Shown piece by piece: positions 6,226-12,486 of a DNA stretch of 12,486 nt; positions within the stretch are counted from its first letter, which is position 1, and each line of letters starts with the position of its first letter. A model generated the notes under the pieces. The model saw only the letters and a program-made list of their open reading frames with translations. It was not told the DNA's origin and ran no database searches. Origin of the DNA: Bacillota bacterium (lineage in GTDB: Bacteria; Bacillota; Bacilli; Alicyclobacillales; Alicyclobacillaceae); assembly GCA_021816665.1 (NCBI GenBank), contig JAKAXI010000026.1:1-12486 (forward strand), written 5' to 3'. Both the position numbers and the translations under genes were made by a program.

Positions 6226-6633
6226 TCATAGTTCCGAATCGGACCCTACGGAACCAAACCGCAGCCGCGTCTGCCGTGTTGCGATGTAATAGCCAAGACC
6301 AGCAGCGCCGACGCCGAAAACAAACGACAGTCCAACGTACAAGCCTGCTACTGCAAGCATATTCGCGTGTACAAGCTTCCATGTTTCTACGCTAAACGTC
6401 GAAAAGGTCGTAAACGCTCCGACCAGCCCCGTTCCGACACCGAGCCTGATGTGCGGATGAATAGAGATGCGCTCCAGTGTAATTGTGTAGAACCAGGCGA
6501 GGAAGAGAGACCCGGCGATGTTAATGCAAAGCGTTGCGATGGGAAACCCGTTGACGGTCCCGACCCATTCGCCAATCAAAAAGCGAAGAGACGCTCCGAT
6601 GAACCCACCGATCGCAACGGCGAGGTAAGCCAC
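6226..6633 (-). CDS. crcB: CrcB/FluC fluoride ion channel subunit (upstream copy)
   Basis: Second member of the fluoride channel pair, 135 residues with four membrane segments. It keeps GGFIGASLRF at the N-terminus, TLCINIAGSLFLAW with the conserved asparagine, and GLVGAFTTFSTFSVETW with both pore phenylalanines, so both copies look functional on their own. The C-terminus has a polar tail after the fourth helix (TRQTRLRFGSVGSDSEL) that the other copy lacks. The GTG start follows a GGGGG stretch about 9 bases upstream on the minus strand. It is the first gene of a two-gene unit with a short leader of roughly 30 bases from an extended -10 promoter. No fluoride riboswitch was seen upstream. Paired crcB genes are common in Bacillota. 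Confidence 0.94.
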   Translation of the reverse strand: MAYLAVAIGGFIGASLRFLIGEWVGTVNGFPIATLCINIAGSLFLAWFYTITLERISIHPHIRLGVGTGLVGAFTTFSTFSVETWKLVHANMLAVAGLYVGLSFVFGVGAAGLGYYIATRQTRLRFGSVGSDSEL

Positions 6634-6671
6634 TACTCAATTCCCCCTTTTGATTCGCCACTGGGTTGGAC

Positions 6672-6680
6672 ATCATAGCA
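6672..6680 (-). promoter_or_regulatory. Extended -10 promoter of the crcB pair
   Basis: On the minus strand the sequence reads TGC-TATGAT, an extended -10 element, about 38 bases before the GTG start. No good -35 box is visible at the normal distance, which is acceptable for extended -10 promoters. The leader would be too short for a fluoride riboswitch. Confidence 0.45.
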
Positions 6681-6759
6681 AAAGTATACGGAACGCCTGC
6701 TTCGTCGCGCAAGCTACCAGGTTGTCGAACACACCGGACAAGCCAACGCTTTTCATGCA

Positions 6760-6765
6760 TATACT
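6760..6765 (+). promoter_or_regulatory. Possible -10 box for the AI-2E-family gene
   Basis: TATACT lies 24 bases before the GTG start of the divergent membrane protein gene, with TGCA just before it. The -35 region (GACAAG at 17 bases) is weak, so this is tentative. Confidence 0.3.
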
Positions 6766-6789
6766 CTGTTCAAAGGGGGCTGATGGGAA

Positions 6790-7851
6790 GTGGACGTGTC
6801 CAGCAGAACACTGCGAGTCGTTCTGACGGTGCTGGCCGTTCTTCTGTGTATCTATCTCTTCGGCCAAATTCGCGGCTTCATTTACGACATTTGGGGAATC
6901 CTGCGGGCGCTCGTGATCCCCTTTCTGGTTGCGCTGATCATCACTTATTTGCTGGAACCACTCGTCAATCTCCTGACAGCGCGCAAGGTGCCGAGAGGTG
7001 TCGCGATTATCGTGATCTACTGCGCGTTCATCCTGCTTATGGTCGTCGCAGTGCTCAATGCCATTCCGATGGTCAATCGGCAAATTGCGCAACTCGGACA
7101 GCACTTGCCTGCGCTCATCGCTCAGGCAGACCACTGGCTCGACGAGCTGACGCGCCGCAAACAGTACTTGCCGGAAGCGGTGCGAAAAGGAATTGAATCG
7201 TCGCTGCAACAGTCAGAACAGCACCTGACGCAGTACGCCGCTGGCGCGCTCACAATGCTCAGCGGCACAATCAACGTTCTGTTCATCGCTTTTACGATCC
7301 CGTTTCTCGCGTTCTACATGTTGAAAGACGCGAAGGCGATTGGGCGCGGTATCGTCAAGCTGTCACCCGAGCGGTATCGTGACGATGTAAAGAGGACGCT
7401 GCGAGGTATTGACCAAACTCTCGGGAGTTACGTACGCGGGCAACTGCTGGTCATGTTGGCTGTCGGAGTTTTAACCTACGCTGGGTTACTGGTGGTCCGT
7501 ATGCCATATTCGTTGTTGTTGGCTCTGTTTCTCGCGCTGTCTGACCTGATTCCCTACATTGGCCCAGTAATCGGGGCCGCACCGGCAGTTCTGTTGGCGC
7601 TCGCGATAAGCCCGCAGATGGCCATGAAGGTGCTCATCGTCATTGTCATCGTGCAACAGGCTGAAGGGAATCTGCTGTCGCCGCAGATCATGGGCCGGTC
7701 ACTCAAACTGCATCCGATGGCGATTGTTGCGGCGCTCCTCATCGGCGGCGAAGTCGGAGGAATGTTGGGGTTGCTCGTGGCTGTTCCAGTCCTCGCTGTG
7801 CTGAAGGTCGTCTGGCAGAACGTCCGCGACATTCGTGAACCGATTGAGTAA
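6790..7851 (+). CDS. AI-2E family transporter (YrrI/YtvI-like permease)
   Basis: Integral membrane protein of 353 residues in the autoinducer-2 exporter (AI-2E) family. The true substrate varies within the family, and some members export small organic molecules or Na+/H+, so it cannot be assigned here. Hydrophobic segments lie at about residues 8-24, 28-55 and 69-92. A mostly polar stretch follows at about 95-145, then more membrane segments from about 148 to the C-terminus. The family hallmark is ALSDLIPYIGPVIGAAPAVLLAL, followed by QQAEGNLLSPQIMGRSLKLHP, which matches the conserved end region. The GTG start has GGGGG about 10 bases upstream. It is divergent from the crcB pair and lies upstream of alaS, as yrrI does in Bacillus subtilis as I recall. 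No strong terminator is visible between it and the alaS promoter. Confidence 0.88.
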   Translation: MDVSSRTLRVVLTVLAVLLCIYLFGQIRGFIYDIWGILRALVIPFLVALIITYLLEPLVNLLTARKVPRGVAIIVIYCAFILLMVVAVLNAIPMVNRQIAQLGQHLPALIAQADHWLDELTRRKQYLPEAVRKGIESSLQQSEQHLTQYAAGALTMLSGTINVLFIAFTIPFLAFYMLKDAKAIGRGIVKLSPERYRDDVKRTLRGIDQTLGSYVRGQLLVMLAVGVLTYAGLLVVRMPYSLLLALFLALSDLIPYIGPVIGAAPAVLLALAISPQMAMKVLIVIVIVQQAEGNLLSPQIMGRSLKLHPMAIVAALLIGGEVGGMLGLLVAVPVLAVLKVVWQNVRDIREPIE

Positions 7852-7927
7852 CAACTCTTTGCTGGTCGTGGTTGGCCCGGACACCGCTTCGAACACGGAG
7901 AATGCTAGCGTCGGTCAGGCGCGCTTA

Positions 7928-7958
7928 AGCAAACTCCGTTTGACAAACAGTGTTTGCT
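7928..7958. promoter_or_regulatory. Double palindrome centred on the alaS -35 box (putative operator)
   Basis: Two copies of CAAAC-N3-GTTTG (7930-7942 and 7944-7956) are separated by one A. The junction GTTTG-A-CAAAC is itself a perfect palindrome, centred inside the -35 box. The outermost arms extend to AGCAAAC and GTTTGCT. This looks like a tandem operator for a dimeric repressor. The regulator is unknown. Confidence 0.45.
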
Positions 7959-7968
7959 CTCGTACAAT
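7940..7968 (+). promoter_or_regulatory. Strong SigA promoter of the alaS T-box transcript
   Basis: A perfect TTGACA (7940-7945), a 17-base spacer and TACAAT (7963-7968) form a near-consensus promoter. Transcription would start at about A7975, just before the T-box stem I sequence. Confidence 0.85.
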
Positions 7969-7974
7969 GGCGGC

Positions 7975-8226
7975 ACTTATACGTATTACGATGAGGGAAA
8001 CAAGTAGGCGCACGCTGATCCGTGCAGAGAGGGCCTCACTCGCTGAAAGAGGTTCCGGAACGCGTCCGCTGAAGCCAGTCCTGAGTGCGCTACACAGCGA
8101 CGGGAGCGCCCGTTATCGCGCATCATGAGTGACAGTGCAAAGAGGTGCAAGGCTGCGCTGTAATCAGGGTGGTACCGCGAGTGTGCATCGTCCTCTCGTC
8201 CCTGGCCGGGATGAGGGGGCGTTTTT
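7975..8226 (+). ncRNA. T-box leader riboswitch, alanine type, upstream of alaS
   Basis: T-box RNAs bind an uncharged tRNA and then let transcription continue into the gene. The conserved T-box sequence AGGGTGGTACCGCG is at 8166-8179. The antiterminator pairs AGGG+GCGAG with CTCGT+CCCT and leaves the UGGUACC bulge that binds the tRNA acceptor end. Stem I carries the expected elements: GATGAGGGAA near the base, AGTA (8007 region), AGAGAGG, and GAA-GCC-A at 8071-8077. By analogy with other T-boxes GCC is the specifier, an alanine codon that fits the gene downstream; GCT at 8068-8070 is a less likely alternative. A further stem (ACAGTGC with GCGCTGT) precedes the T-box sequence, at the expected place of stem III. 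Bases 7852-7974 before it hold only the promoter and operator. Confidence 0.93.
8189..8226 (+). terminator. Regulated terminator of the alaS T-box
   Basis: A continuous 14-bp stem including G-U pairs (8189-8202 with 8208-8221), loop TGGCC, followed by TTTTT. Its 5' arm shares CTCGTCCC with the antiterminator, so the two structures exclude each other. Confidence 0.92.
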
Positions 8227-8285
8227 ACGTTTTTGCACTTGAGCGCGTCACACGCCGCGCCCCACGCGTGGGGAGACTGATTGAG

Positions 8286-8290
8286 AGGAG
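8286..8290 (+). promoter_or_regulatory. Shine-Dalgarno site that fixes the alaS start
   Basis: AGGAG lies 8 bases before GTG 8299. The longer in-frame TTG at 8281 precedes this site and would add six residues not expected in AlaRS. Confidence 0.75.
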
Positions 8291-8298
8291 AATTTGTT

Positions 8299-10965
8299 GT
8301 GAAGAGGCTGTCAGGACAAGAAATTCGACGCATGTACAAGCAGTTTTTTGCGGAACGCGGGCACTTGGTGTTTCCAAGCGCAAGTCTGGTGCCGCACAAC
8401 GACCCGTCGCTGCTCTGGATCAACGCTGGAATGGCCCCGCTCAAACCGTATTTCGACGGTCGAGAGATTCCAGAGCGGCCCCGTATCGTCAGTTCGCAAA
8501 AGTGTATTCGCACCAACGACATAGAGAACGTCGGACACACAGCCAGACATCAGACGTTTTTCGAGATGCTCGGCAATTTCTCGTTTGGCGACTACTTCAA
8601 GGCAGAGGTCATCCCGTGGGCGTGGGAGTTCTTGACGCGCGACCTCGAGCTTGATCCCGAATTGCTGTCGGCAACCGTGCACTACACGGACGATGAGGCT
8701 TGGCACATCTGGCATGATGTCGTCGGTTTGCCGGAAGACCGCATCGTCCGTGGAGACGAAGATAACTTTTGGGACATCGGTGAAGGTCCATGCGGGCCGT
8801 GTTCCGAGATCTTCTATGACCGCGGCGCCGCATTTGGCTGTGGCAAAGACGACTGTAAACCGGGATGCGACTGTGACCGGTTTCTCGAGGTATGGAACCT
8901 CGTGTTCACCCAGTTCAACCACGAACCGGATGGGTCGCGCACAGAACTGCCGAAGAAGAACATTGACACCGGCATGGGGCTCGAACGGGTGGCGTCGATT
9001 CTCCAGGATGTCCCGAACAACTTTGAGACGGATTTGTTTCGTCCGATAATTAACCACACGGCTCAGATCGCGCACCGGTCGTATGGAGTAGACGGGAACG
9101 CCGACGTGCACTTCAAAATCATCGCGGACCACATCCGCACCGTGGCCTTTGCCATCGGCGACGGTGTGTTGCCGAGCAACGAAGGACGTGGCTACATCAT
9201 TCGCCGACTTTTGCGCCGCGCCATTCGCAGCGGTCGAAAACTCGGCATTGAGCGCCCGTTTTTGAACGAACTGGCGACGACAGTTGCCGACGTCATGGGC
9301 GCGGATTACCCAGAGGTGCAGGAGAAACTCGACTTTATCCGCCGTGTGGTGCGTACCGAAGAGGAGCGGTTCCAGGAAACTTTGGCAGAAGGCGAGGCTC
9401 TGCTTGGAGCCGCACTCGACGCCGTCCTCGCGGGTAGTGGCAACAGGCTGTCCGGGGCGGACGCGTTTAAACTCTACGACACGTTTGGATTTCCAATCGA
9501 CCTGACGGAAGAAATCGCGGCAGAGCGCGGCGTTGCAATTGATCGCGATGCCTTTGCGAGCGAACTGGAAGCGCAGCGAACAAGGGCACGCAGCGCGCGT
9601 CATGTCGCAGAGGGCATGAACGTGTCGCGCGGGCAGCTTGAGTCTTTTACGGTTGAAAGCAGGTTTGTCGGCTATGACACCCTGCGAACGGAGAGCCGCA
9701 TCCTCGCGCTGTTTCGGGACGGTCAACAGGTCGCTCAGTTGAATGCCGGAGAGAACGGACAGGCCATCCTCAACATCACGCCGTTTTACGCTGAGAGCGG
9801 CGGGCAGGTGGGGGACACCGGGAAACTGACAGTGCCTGGGACCACTGCCGAAGTGACCGACGTGAAGAAGGCGCCTCATGGCCAAAACTCGCACCATGTG
9901 ACAGTTACGGAGGGTACCCTCGTCGAGGGCGATGCCGTGATGGCAGCAGTGAACGAGTCGGCGCGCCGGGACACGATTAAAAACCACACGGCGACGCACT
10001 TGCTGCACAAGGCGCTGCGCGAAGTGCTCGGAACGCACGTCGCCCAAGCAGGATCGTTGGTTGAACCGGAGCGGTTGCGCTTTGACTTCTCGCACTTTGG
10101 CCCGCTTTCGGATCATGAGTTGCGTGAGGTCGAGCGTCGCGTCAACGACGCCGTGTGGAGAGATTACCCTGTGGTGATCGAGGAGATGGACATCGATGAC
10201 GCCAAGGCAAAAGGCGCCATGGCTCTGTTTGGGGAAAAATATGGCCAAACAGTGCGCGTTGTTCAAGCCGGAGACTACAGCATAGAGTTGTGTGGAGGCT
10301 GTCACGTCCCGAGGACCGGTGTAATCGGTCTGTTTCAAATCGTCTCAGAGACCGGGATTGGCTCAGGAGTGCGAAGGGTCGAGGCTGTCACGGGCCGATT
10401 TGCGTACCAGCACGTACTAGAGCGAGAGAACATCCTCAAGTCGGCTGCTGGGCTGCTCAAAACGGCCTCTATCGAAGAACTGGTGGGCCGAATCGAACGT
10501 CTGTTAGACGACATGCGACAACTGGAACGTCATCTCGAATCCGCGCGCGGACGCCTTTTACACGCAAAAGCGGTAGAACTGCTGAGCCAGGTGGTGACGA
10601 TCGCAGGAATTCCGGTGCTCGCCGCGATTGTAGAAGATGCGGACGCCGATGCACTGCGCCGATTGACGGATGAACTGCGTGCAAAGCTTCTGTCTTACGT
10701 GCTCGTTTTCGGCAGTGCGACAAACGATAAGGTGGCGCTTGTTGCAGCGGTGTCAAGCGACCTGCAGAAACAAGGGCTGCACGCGGGGCAATTGGTTAAG
10801 GAAGTCGCTGCAGTCACGGGCGGAGGTGGCGGCGGACGGCCAGATTTGGCCCAGGCCGGTGGTCGGGACGCGGCGAAATTACCGGAAGCGATTGCCAAGG
10901 TGGCCGAGATTGTGGTGGGCAAGCGGTTGAATCCGCAGGAAACCAGCGGTCGCGCAGAGAAGTAA
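8299..10965 (+). CDS. alaS: Alanine--tRNA ligase
   Basis: Class II synthetase that charges tRNA-Ala and hydrolyses mischarged Ser- and Gly-tRNA-Ala in the cytosol. The 888 residues are full length. The catalytic domain shows RTNDIENVGHTARHQTFFE (from R71) and motif 3 GRGYIIRRLLRRAIR. Between them lies a cysteine-rich insert with C181, C186, C190 and C192, common in Bacillota AlaRS. The editing domain has the zinc-site residues H563 and H567 (HTATH) and C665 and H669 (CGGCH). The C-terminal C-Ala domain has the glycine run G841-G846 followed by RPDLAQAGG. The GTG start at 8299 is preferred because of the SD 8 bases upstream. Expression is governed by the T-box leader and possibly by an operator at the promoter. 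ireB and ruvX follow in the same direction. A long open frame on the opposite strand (8311-10338) is a codon-bias shadow. Confidence 0.97.
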   Translation: MKRLSGQEIRRMYKQFFAERGHLVFPSASLVPHNDPSLLWINAGMAPLKPYFDGREIPERPRIVSSQKCIRTNDIENVGHTARHQTFFEMLGNFSFGDYFKAEVIPWAWEFLTRDLELDPELLSATVHYTDDEAWHIWHDVVGLPEDRIVRGDEDNFWDIGEGPCGPCSEIFYDRGAAFGCGKDDCKPGCDCDRFLEVWNLVFTQFNHEPDGSRTELPKKNIDTGMGLERVASILQDVPNNFETDLFRPIINHTAQIAHRSYGVDGNADVHFKIIADHIRTVAFAIGDGVLPSNEGRGYIIRRLLRRAIRSGRKLGIERPFLNELATTVADVMGADYPEVQEKLDFIRRVVRTEEERFQETLAEGEALLGAALDAVLAGSGNRLSGADAFKLYDTFGFPIDLTEEIAAERGVAIDRDAFASELEAQRTRARSARHVAEGMNVSRGQLESFTVESRFVGYDTLRTESRILALFRDGQQVAQLNAGENGQAILNITPFYAESGGQVGDTGKLTVPGTTAEVTDVKKAPHGQNSHHVTVTEGTLVEGDAVMAAVNESARRDTIKNHTATHLLHKALREVLGTHVAQAGSLVEPERLRFDFSHFGPLSDHELREVERRVNDAVWRDYPVVIEEMDIDDAKAKGAMALFGEKYGQTVRVVQAGDYSIELCGGCHVPRTGVIGLFQIVSETGIGSGVRRVEAVTGRFAYQHVLERENILKSAAGLLKTASIEELVGRIERLLDDMRQLERHLESARGRLLHAKAVELLSQVVTIAGIPVLAAIVEDADADALRRLTDELRAKLLSYVLVFGSATNDKVALVAAVSSDLQKQGLHAGQLVKEVAAVTGGGGGGRPDLAQAGGRDAAKLPEAIAKVAEIVVGKRLNPQETSGRAEK

Positions 10966-10983
10966 GCTAAAGATTTGAGGCAT

Positions 10984-11010
10984 GGGCGCATGCCAAAATG
11001 GTGTGCGCCC
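10984..11010 (+). repeat. 12-bp stem-loop between alaS and ireB without a T-run
   Basis: GGGCGCATGCCA pairs with TGGTGTGCGCCC around an AAA loop (two G-U pairs). The following bases are AGTGGGCGGG, so this is not a standard terminator. A second stem, GCGGGTG (11016-11022) with CACCCGC (11053-11059), lies before the ireB SD. The pair may serve mRNA processing or expression tuning of ireB. Confidence 0.5.
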
Positions 11011-11079
11011 AGTGGGCGGGTGAGAGACGATACCACGGCAGTCAGAGCGTCACACCCGCAGCTTTGGAATGAGGTGGCA

Positions 11080-11358
11080 ATGATGGGGGAAGGGTTCGAC
11101 AAGACGATGCGCTTCGCGTCGAAATCAGAGAACACGGACGCCAGACAAGCCTTCCAAGTGGCTTATCGGGCACTGGTGGAGAAAGGGTATAACCCAATTT
11201 ATCAGATCGCGGGGTATTTGATTTCAGGTGACCCGGCGTACATCACCAGTTACTTAGATGCGCGCAATACGATTCGACGCATCGAGCGTGACGATCTCAT
11301 TGAGGAGTTGGTCCGCGCTTACGCGGAGTACACCAAAGATGCGGATTCTCGGCGTTGA
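11080..11358 (+). CDS. ireB: IreB family regulatory phosphoprotein (UPF0297, YrzL)
   Basis: Small cytosolic protein of 92 residues. In Enterococcus, IreB is a substrate of the PASTA kinase IreK and affects cephalosporin resistance; in Bacillus the homologue is YrzL. Marks are FDKTMRF at the N-terminus, EKGYNPIYQIAGYLISGDPAYI, then LDARNTIRRIERDDLIEELVRAY. This matches the family over its whole length. The only N-terminal threonine before the conserved core is T9 (DKTM), the likely phosphosite by analogy. The ATG pair 11080/11083 follows GAGGTGG; either could be used. Its last 20 bases overlap the ruvX start. It keeps the conserved alaS-ireB-ruvX order, although a structured 114-base gap separates it from alaS. 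Confidence 0.93.
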   Translation: MMGEGFDKTMRFASKSENTDARQAFQVAYRALVEKGYNPIYQIAGYLISGDPAYITSYLDARNTIRRIERDDLIEELVRAYAEYTKDADSRR

Positions 11359-11779
11359 CTACGGCCTTGCGCGCATCGGGCTCGCACTTTCTGATGAGAC
11401 TGAGTTTCTTGCCCAAGGGTTAACGGTGCTGAAACGAAGCTCTGATACGGCTGCCTGTACTGATGTGGTGCGCATCGCGCGTGAGCATGATGCAGGGCTC
11501 ATCGTTGTCGGTCTGCCAAAACTGTTGAGCGGTGAGGTCGGCGAGCGTGCCAAACAGTGTCGGCGTTTTGGGCAACTTCTCGAGACGGAATCCGGACTGC
11601 CAGTCGAGTTGTTTGACGAGCGGTTGACGACGGTGCAAGCCGAGCGGATGCTGATTGGGGCGGATGTCAGCCGCAAAAAGCGCCGTCAAGTAGTCGACGC
11701 GGTGGCCGCAACGCTGCTGCTGCAAACGTATCTCGATGCTCGCCGCAATCGGAGTCACACGGTATTTCCACAGGATTAA
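11339..11779 (+). CDS. ruvX: RuvX/YqgF-family putative pre-16S rRNA nuclease (Holliday junction resolvase-like fold)
   Basis: RNase H-fold nuclease of 146 residues implicated in 5'-end maturation of 16S rRNA. Marks are ILGVDYGLARIGLALSD with D7, IVVGLPKLLSGEVGERA, LFDERLTTVQAERML and the C-terminal VDAVAATLLLQTYLD with the last catalytic aspartate. The ATG at 11339 lies inside the end of ireB (20-base overlap) with GGAG about 10 bases upstream, suggesting translational coupling. Longer in-frame starts at 11258 and beyond lie within ireB and would add residues not seen in the family. The gene stops 66 bases before the PBP start. In Bacillus subtilis the next genes are yrzB and mltG; here a PBP gene follows instead. 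Confidence 0.94.
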   Translation: MRILGVDYGLARIGLALSDETEFLAQGLTVLKRSSDTAACTDVVRIAREHDAGLIVVGLPKLLSGEVGERAKQCRRFGQLLETESGLPVELFDERLTTVQAERMLIGADVSRKKRRQVVDAVAATLLLQTYLDARRNRSHTVFPQD

Positions 11780-11807
11780 ATCGGTCCGTCTGGTCTTCCT
11801 CCTGTGG
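11768..11807 (+). repeat. Inverted repeat CCACAGGA / TCCTGTGG at the end of ruvX
   Basis: Perfect 8-base arms at 11768-11775 and 11800-11807 flank 24 bases that include the ruvX stop. No T-run follows directly. The right arm abuts the TATAAT at 11812, so the repeat could be a weak terminator, an RNA hairpin or an operator. Confidence 0.4.
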
Positions 11808-11811
11808 GATG

Positions 11812-11817
11812 TATAAT
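11812..11817 (+). promoter_or_regulatory. TATAAT, possible -10 of the PBP gene
   Basis: A perfect -10 hexamer lies 28 bases before ATG 11846. No good -35 is found at 16-18 bases. If used, the leader would be only about 20 bases long and would lack a clear SD. Confidence 0.35.
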
Positions 11818-11845
11818 GTTTTCCCACGCCTGCCACACTACGATT

Positions 11846-12486
11846 ATGCGCCGTCGGATGTGGTGGTGTGTCACCGGATTTTTCATTTGCTTCGCCGTCC
11901 TAACCGGACGGCTCTTTGTATTGTCGGCCTATCCGGAGTTCGTTCATCGCCCTGCGGATGCGCGTTGGCAGTCAAAACCTCAGGTATCGGCGGAACTCGA
12001 ACACCTGCAACTTGTCCAAACAGATGATGCGCGTGGACGCATTCTCTACGCGAGTGGTGAGCCGTGGACAGGTTCGTGGCAGTCCAAAAGACTCACAGGT
12101 GACAACACGCACCCTGTTCGAGTTGCACTGCGCGATGAACGGAGAGCCACGGCAAAGTTGCAGGACACTGTGGTCGGCACTGTTGGTTTACCAGATCGAT
12201 GGCCAGGTCCGAGGCCTGTGCAAGAACAAGGGCGGTCTGGCTTAGAAGCCACGTTTGACAAAGCCTTGAGTGGTGCGCGGCCGGGCTATGCAGGATGGTT
12301 TGAAAACGCGGGAGGTGCGGTCTCTGGACCGCTGCGGACGATAAAGGCAAAGCGTGGCGCTGACGTGCGCACAACGGTCGATCACGCTTGGCAACGCGCT
12401 GCCGACACTGCACTTGCAGCGGCTGGTGTGCATGAAGGGGCGGTGTGCGTGCTCGATGTCCGGTCAAACCTTATCCGCGCCCTCGC
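11846..12486 (+). CDS. Class B penicillin-binding protein, N-terminal part (3' end outside window)
   Basis: The frame stays open to the right edge, giving about 213 residues. A short basic N-terminus (MRRR) is followed by one membrane segment at about residues 6-27, as expected for a membrane-anchored PBP with its catalytic domain outside. R63-G64-R65-I66 (ARGRILYASGE) corresponds to the RGxI motif of class B PBPs. The stretch GRSGLEATFDKALSG resembles the conserved GxxGLExxxxxxLxG of their pedestal domain. RTTVDHAWQRAADTAL (T176-T177) matches the TTID entry to the transpeptidase domain, followed by GAVCVLDVRSN. The active-site SxxK would lie beyond the window. The N-terminal region is short, which recalls PbpA-type rather than full FtsI or SpoVD proteins. 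The start is uncertain: ATG 11846 lacks a clear SD, ATG 11816 has weak GTGGGA upstream, and 11858 is also possible. Confidence 0.85.
   Translation, partial: MRRRMWWCVTGFFICFAVLTGRLFVLSAYPEFVHRPADARWQSKPQVSAELEHLQLVQTDDARGRILYASGEPWTGSWQSKRLTGDNTHPVRVALRDERRATAKLQDTVVGTVGLPDRWPGPRPVQEQGRSGLEATFDKALSGARPGYAGWFENAGGAVSGPLRTIKAKRGADVRTTVDHAWQRAADTALAAAGVHEGAVCVLDVRSNLIRAL

Noticed and set aside
6641-6780. Long-range inverted repeat of CCCCCTTTTGA and TCAAAGGGGG
   Set aside because: Both arms are simply the SD regions of the divergent crcB and AI-2E genes.
8311-10338. A 675-codon open frame on the minus strand opposite alaS
   Set aside because: It mirrors the codon bias of alaS, shows no recognisable domain, and lies fully antisense to a certain gene.
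11809-12245. Two overlapping frames (11809-12027 and 11916-12245) at the right end
   Set aside because: They are out of frame with the PBP reading frame, which shows a membrane segment and transpeptidase motifs and stays open to the edge.
1-12486. Mobile element, CRISPR array or defence island
   Set aside because: No transposase or integrase motifs, no regularly spaced repeats, and all recognised genes are core functions in conserved order.

Overview
The window looks like chromosomal housekeeping DNA from a moderately GC-rich Bacillota, most likely an aerobic spore-former of the Alicyclobacillaceae type. This rests on several signs: a T-box leader in front of alaS, a CymR regulator nearly collinear with the Bacillus one, the alaS-ireB-ruvX and rarA-cymR-cysteine desulfurase blocks known from Bacillus, strong purine-rich Shine-Dalgarno (SD) sites, frequent GTG/TTG starts, and high GC in coding DNA. 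The taxon is an inference; no rRNA or species marker is present. No transposase, phage gene, CRISPR array, tRNA or rRNA was seen.

Layout. Bases 1-812 hold the 3' two-fifths or so of aspS. Bases 813-1325 hold no protein gene but carry a 6S RNA candidate (about 913-1161) with its own promoter and terminator; the promoter lies inside a perfect palindrome. From 1326 to 5290 four plus-strand genes are packed as one likely operon: a low-specificity threonine aldolase, rarA (clamp-loader-like AAA+ ATPase), cymR (Rrf2-family cysteine regulator) and a NifS/IscS-type cysteine desulfurase. Bases 5291-5549 contain inverted repeats that could form a structured leader for a small 63-residue zinc-ribbon protein (5550-5741), which ends in a terminator. 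Two crcB/fluC fluoride channel genes follow on the minus strand (6633 down to 5822). A divergent AI-2E-type membrane protein (6790-7851) precedes the alaS unit: promoter, alanine T-box leader, and alaS (8299-10965). ireB (11080-11358) and ruvX (11339-11779) follow, then the start of a class B penicillin-binding protein that runs off the right end.

How it fits together. Two functional clusters stand out: sulfur/cysteine handling (cymR plus the desulfurase, which supplies sulfur for tRNA thiolation and Fe-S clusters), and translation/envelope functions (alaS, IreB as a partner of the PASTA kinase, RuvX for 16S rRNA maturation, and a PBP). The least explained features are non-coding: a 19-bp palindrome on the 6S promoter, a double palindrome centred on the alaS -35 box, the structured DNA before the zinc-ribbon gene, and stem-loops before ireB and the PBP.
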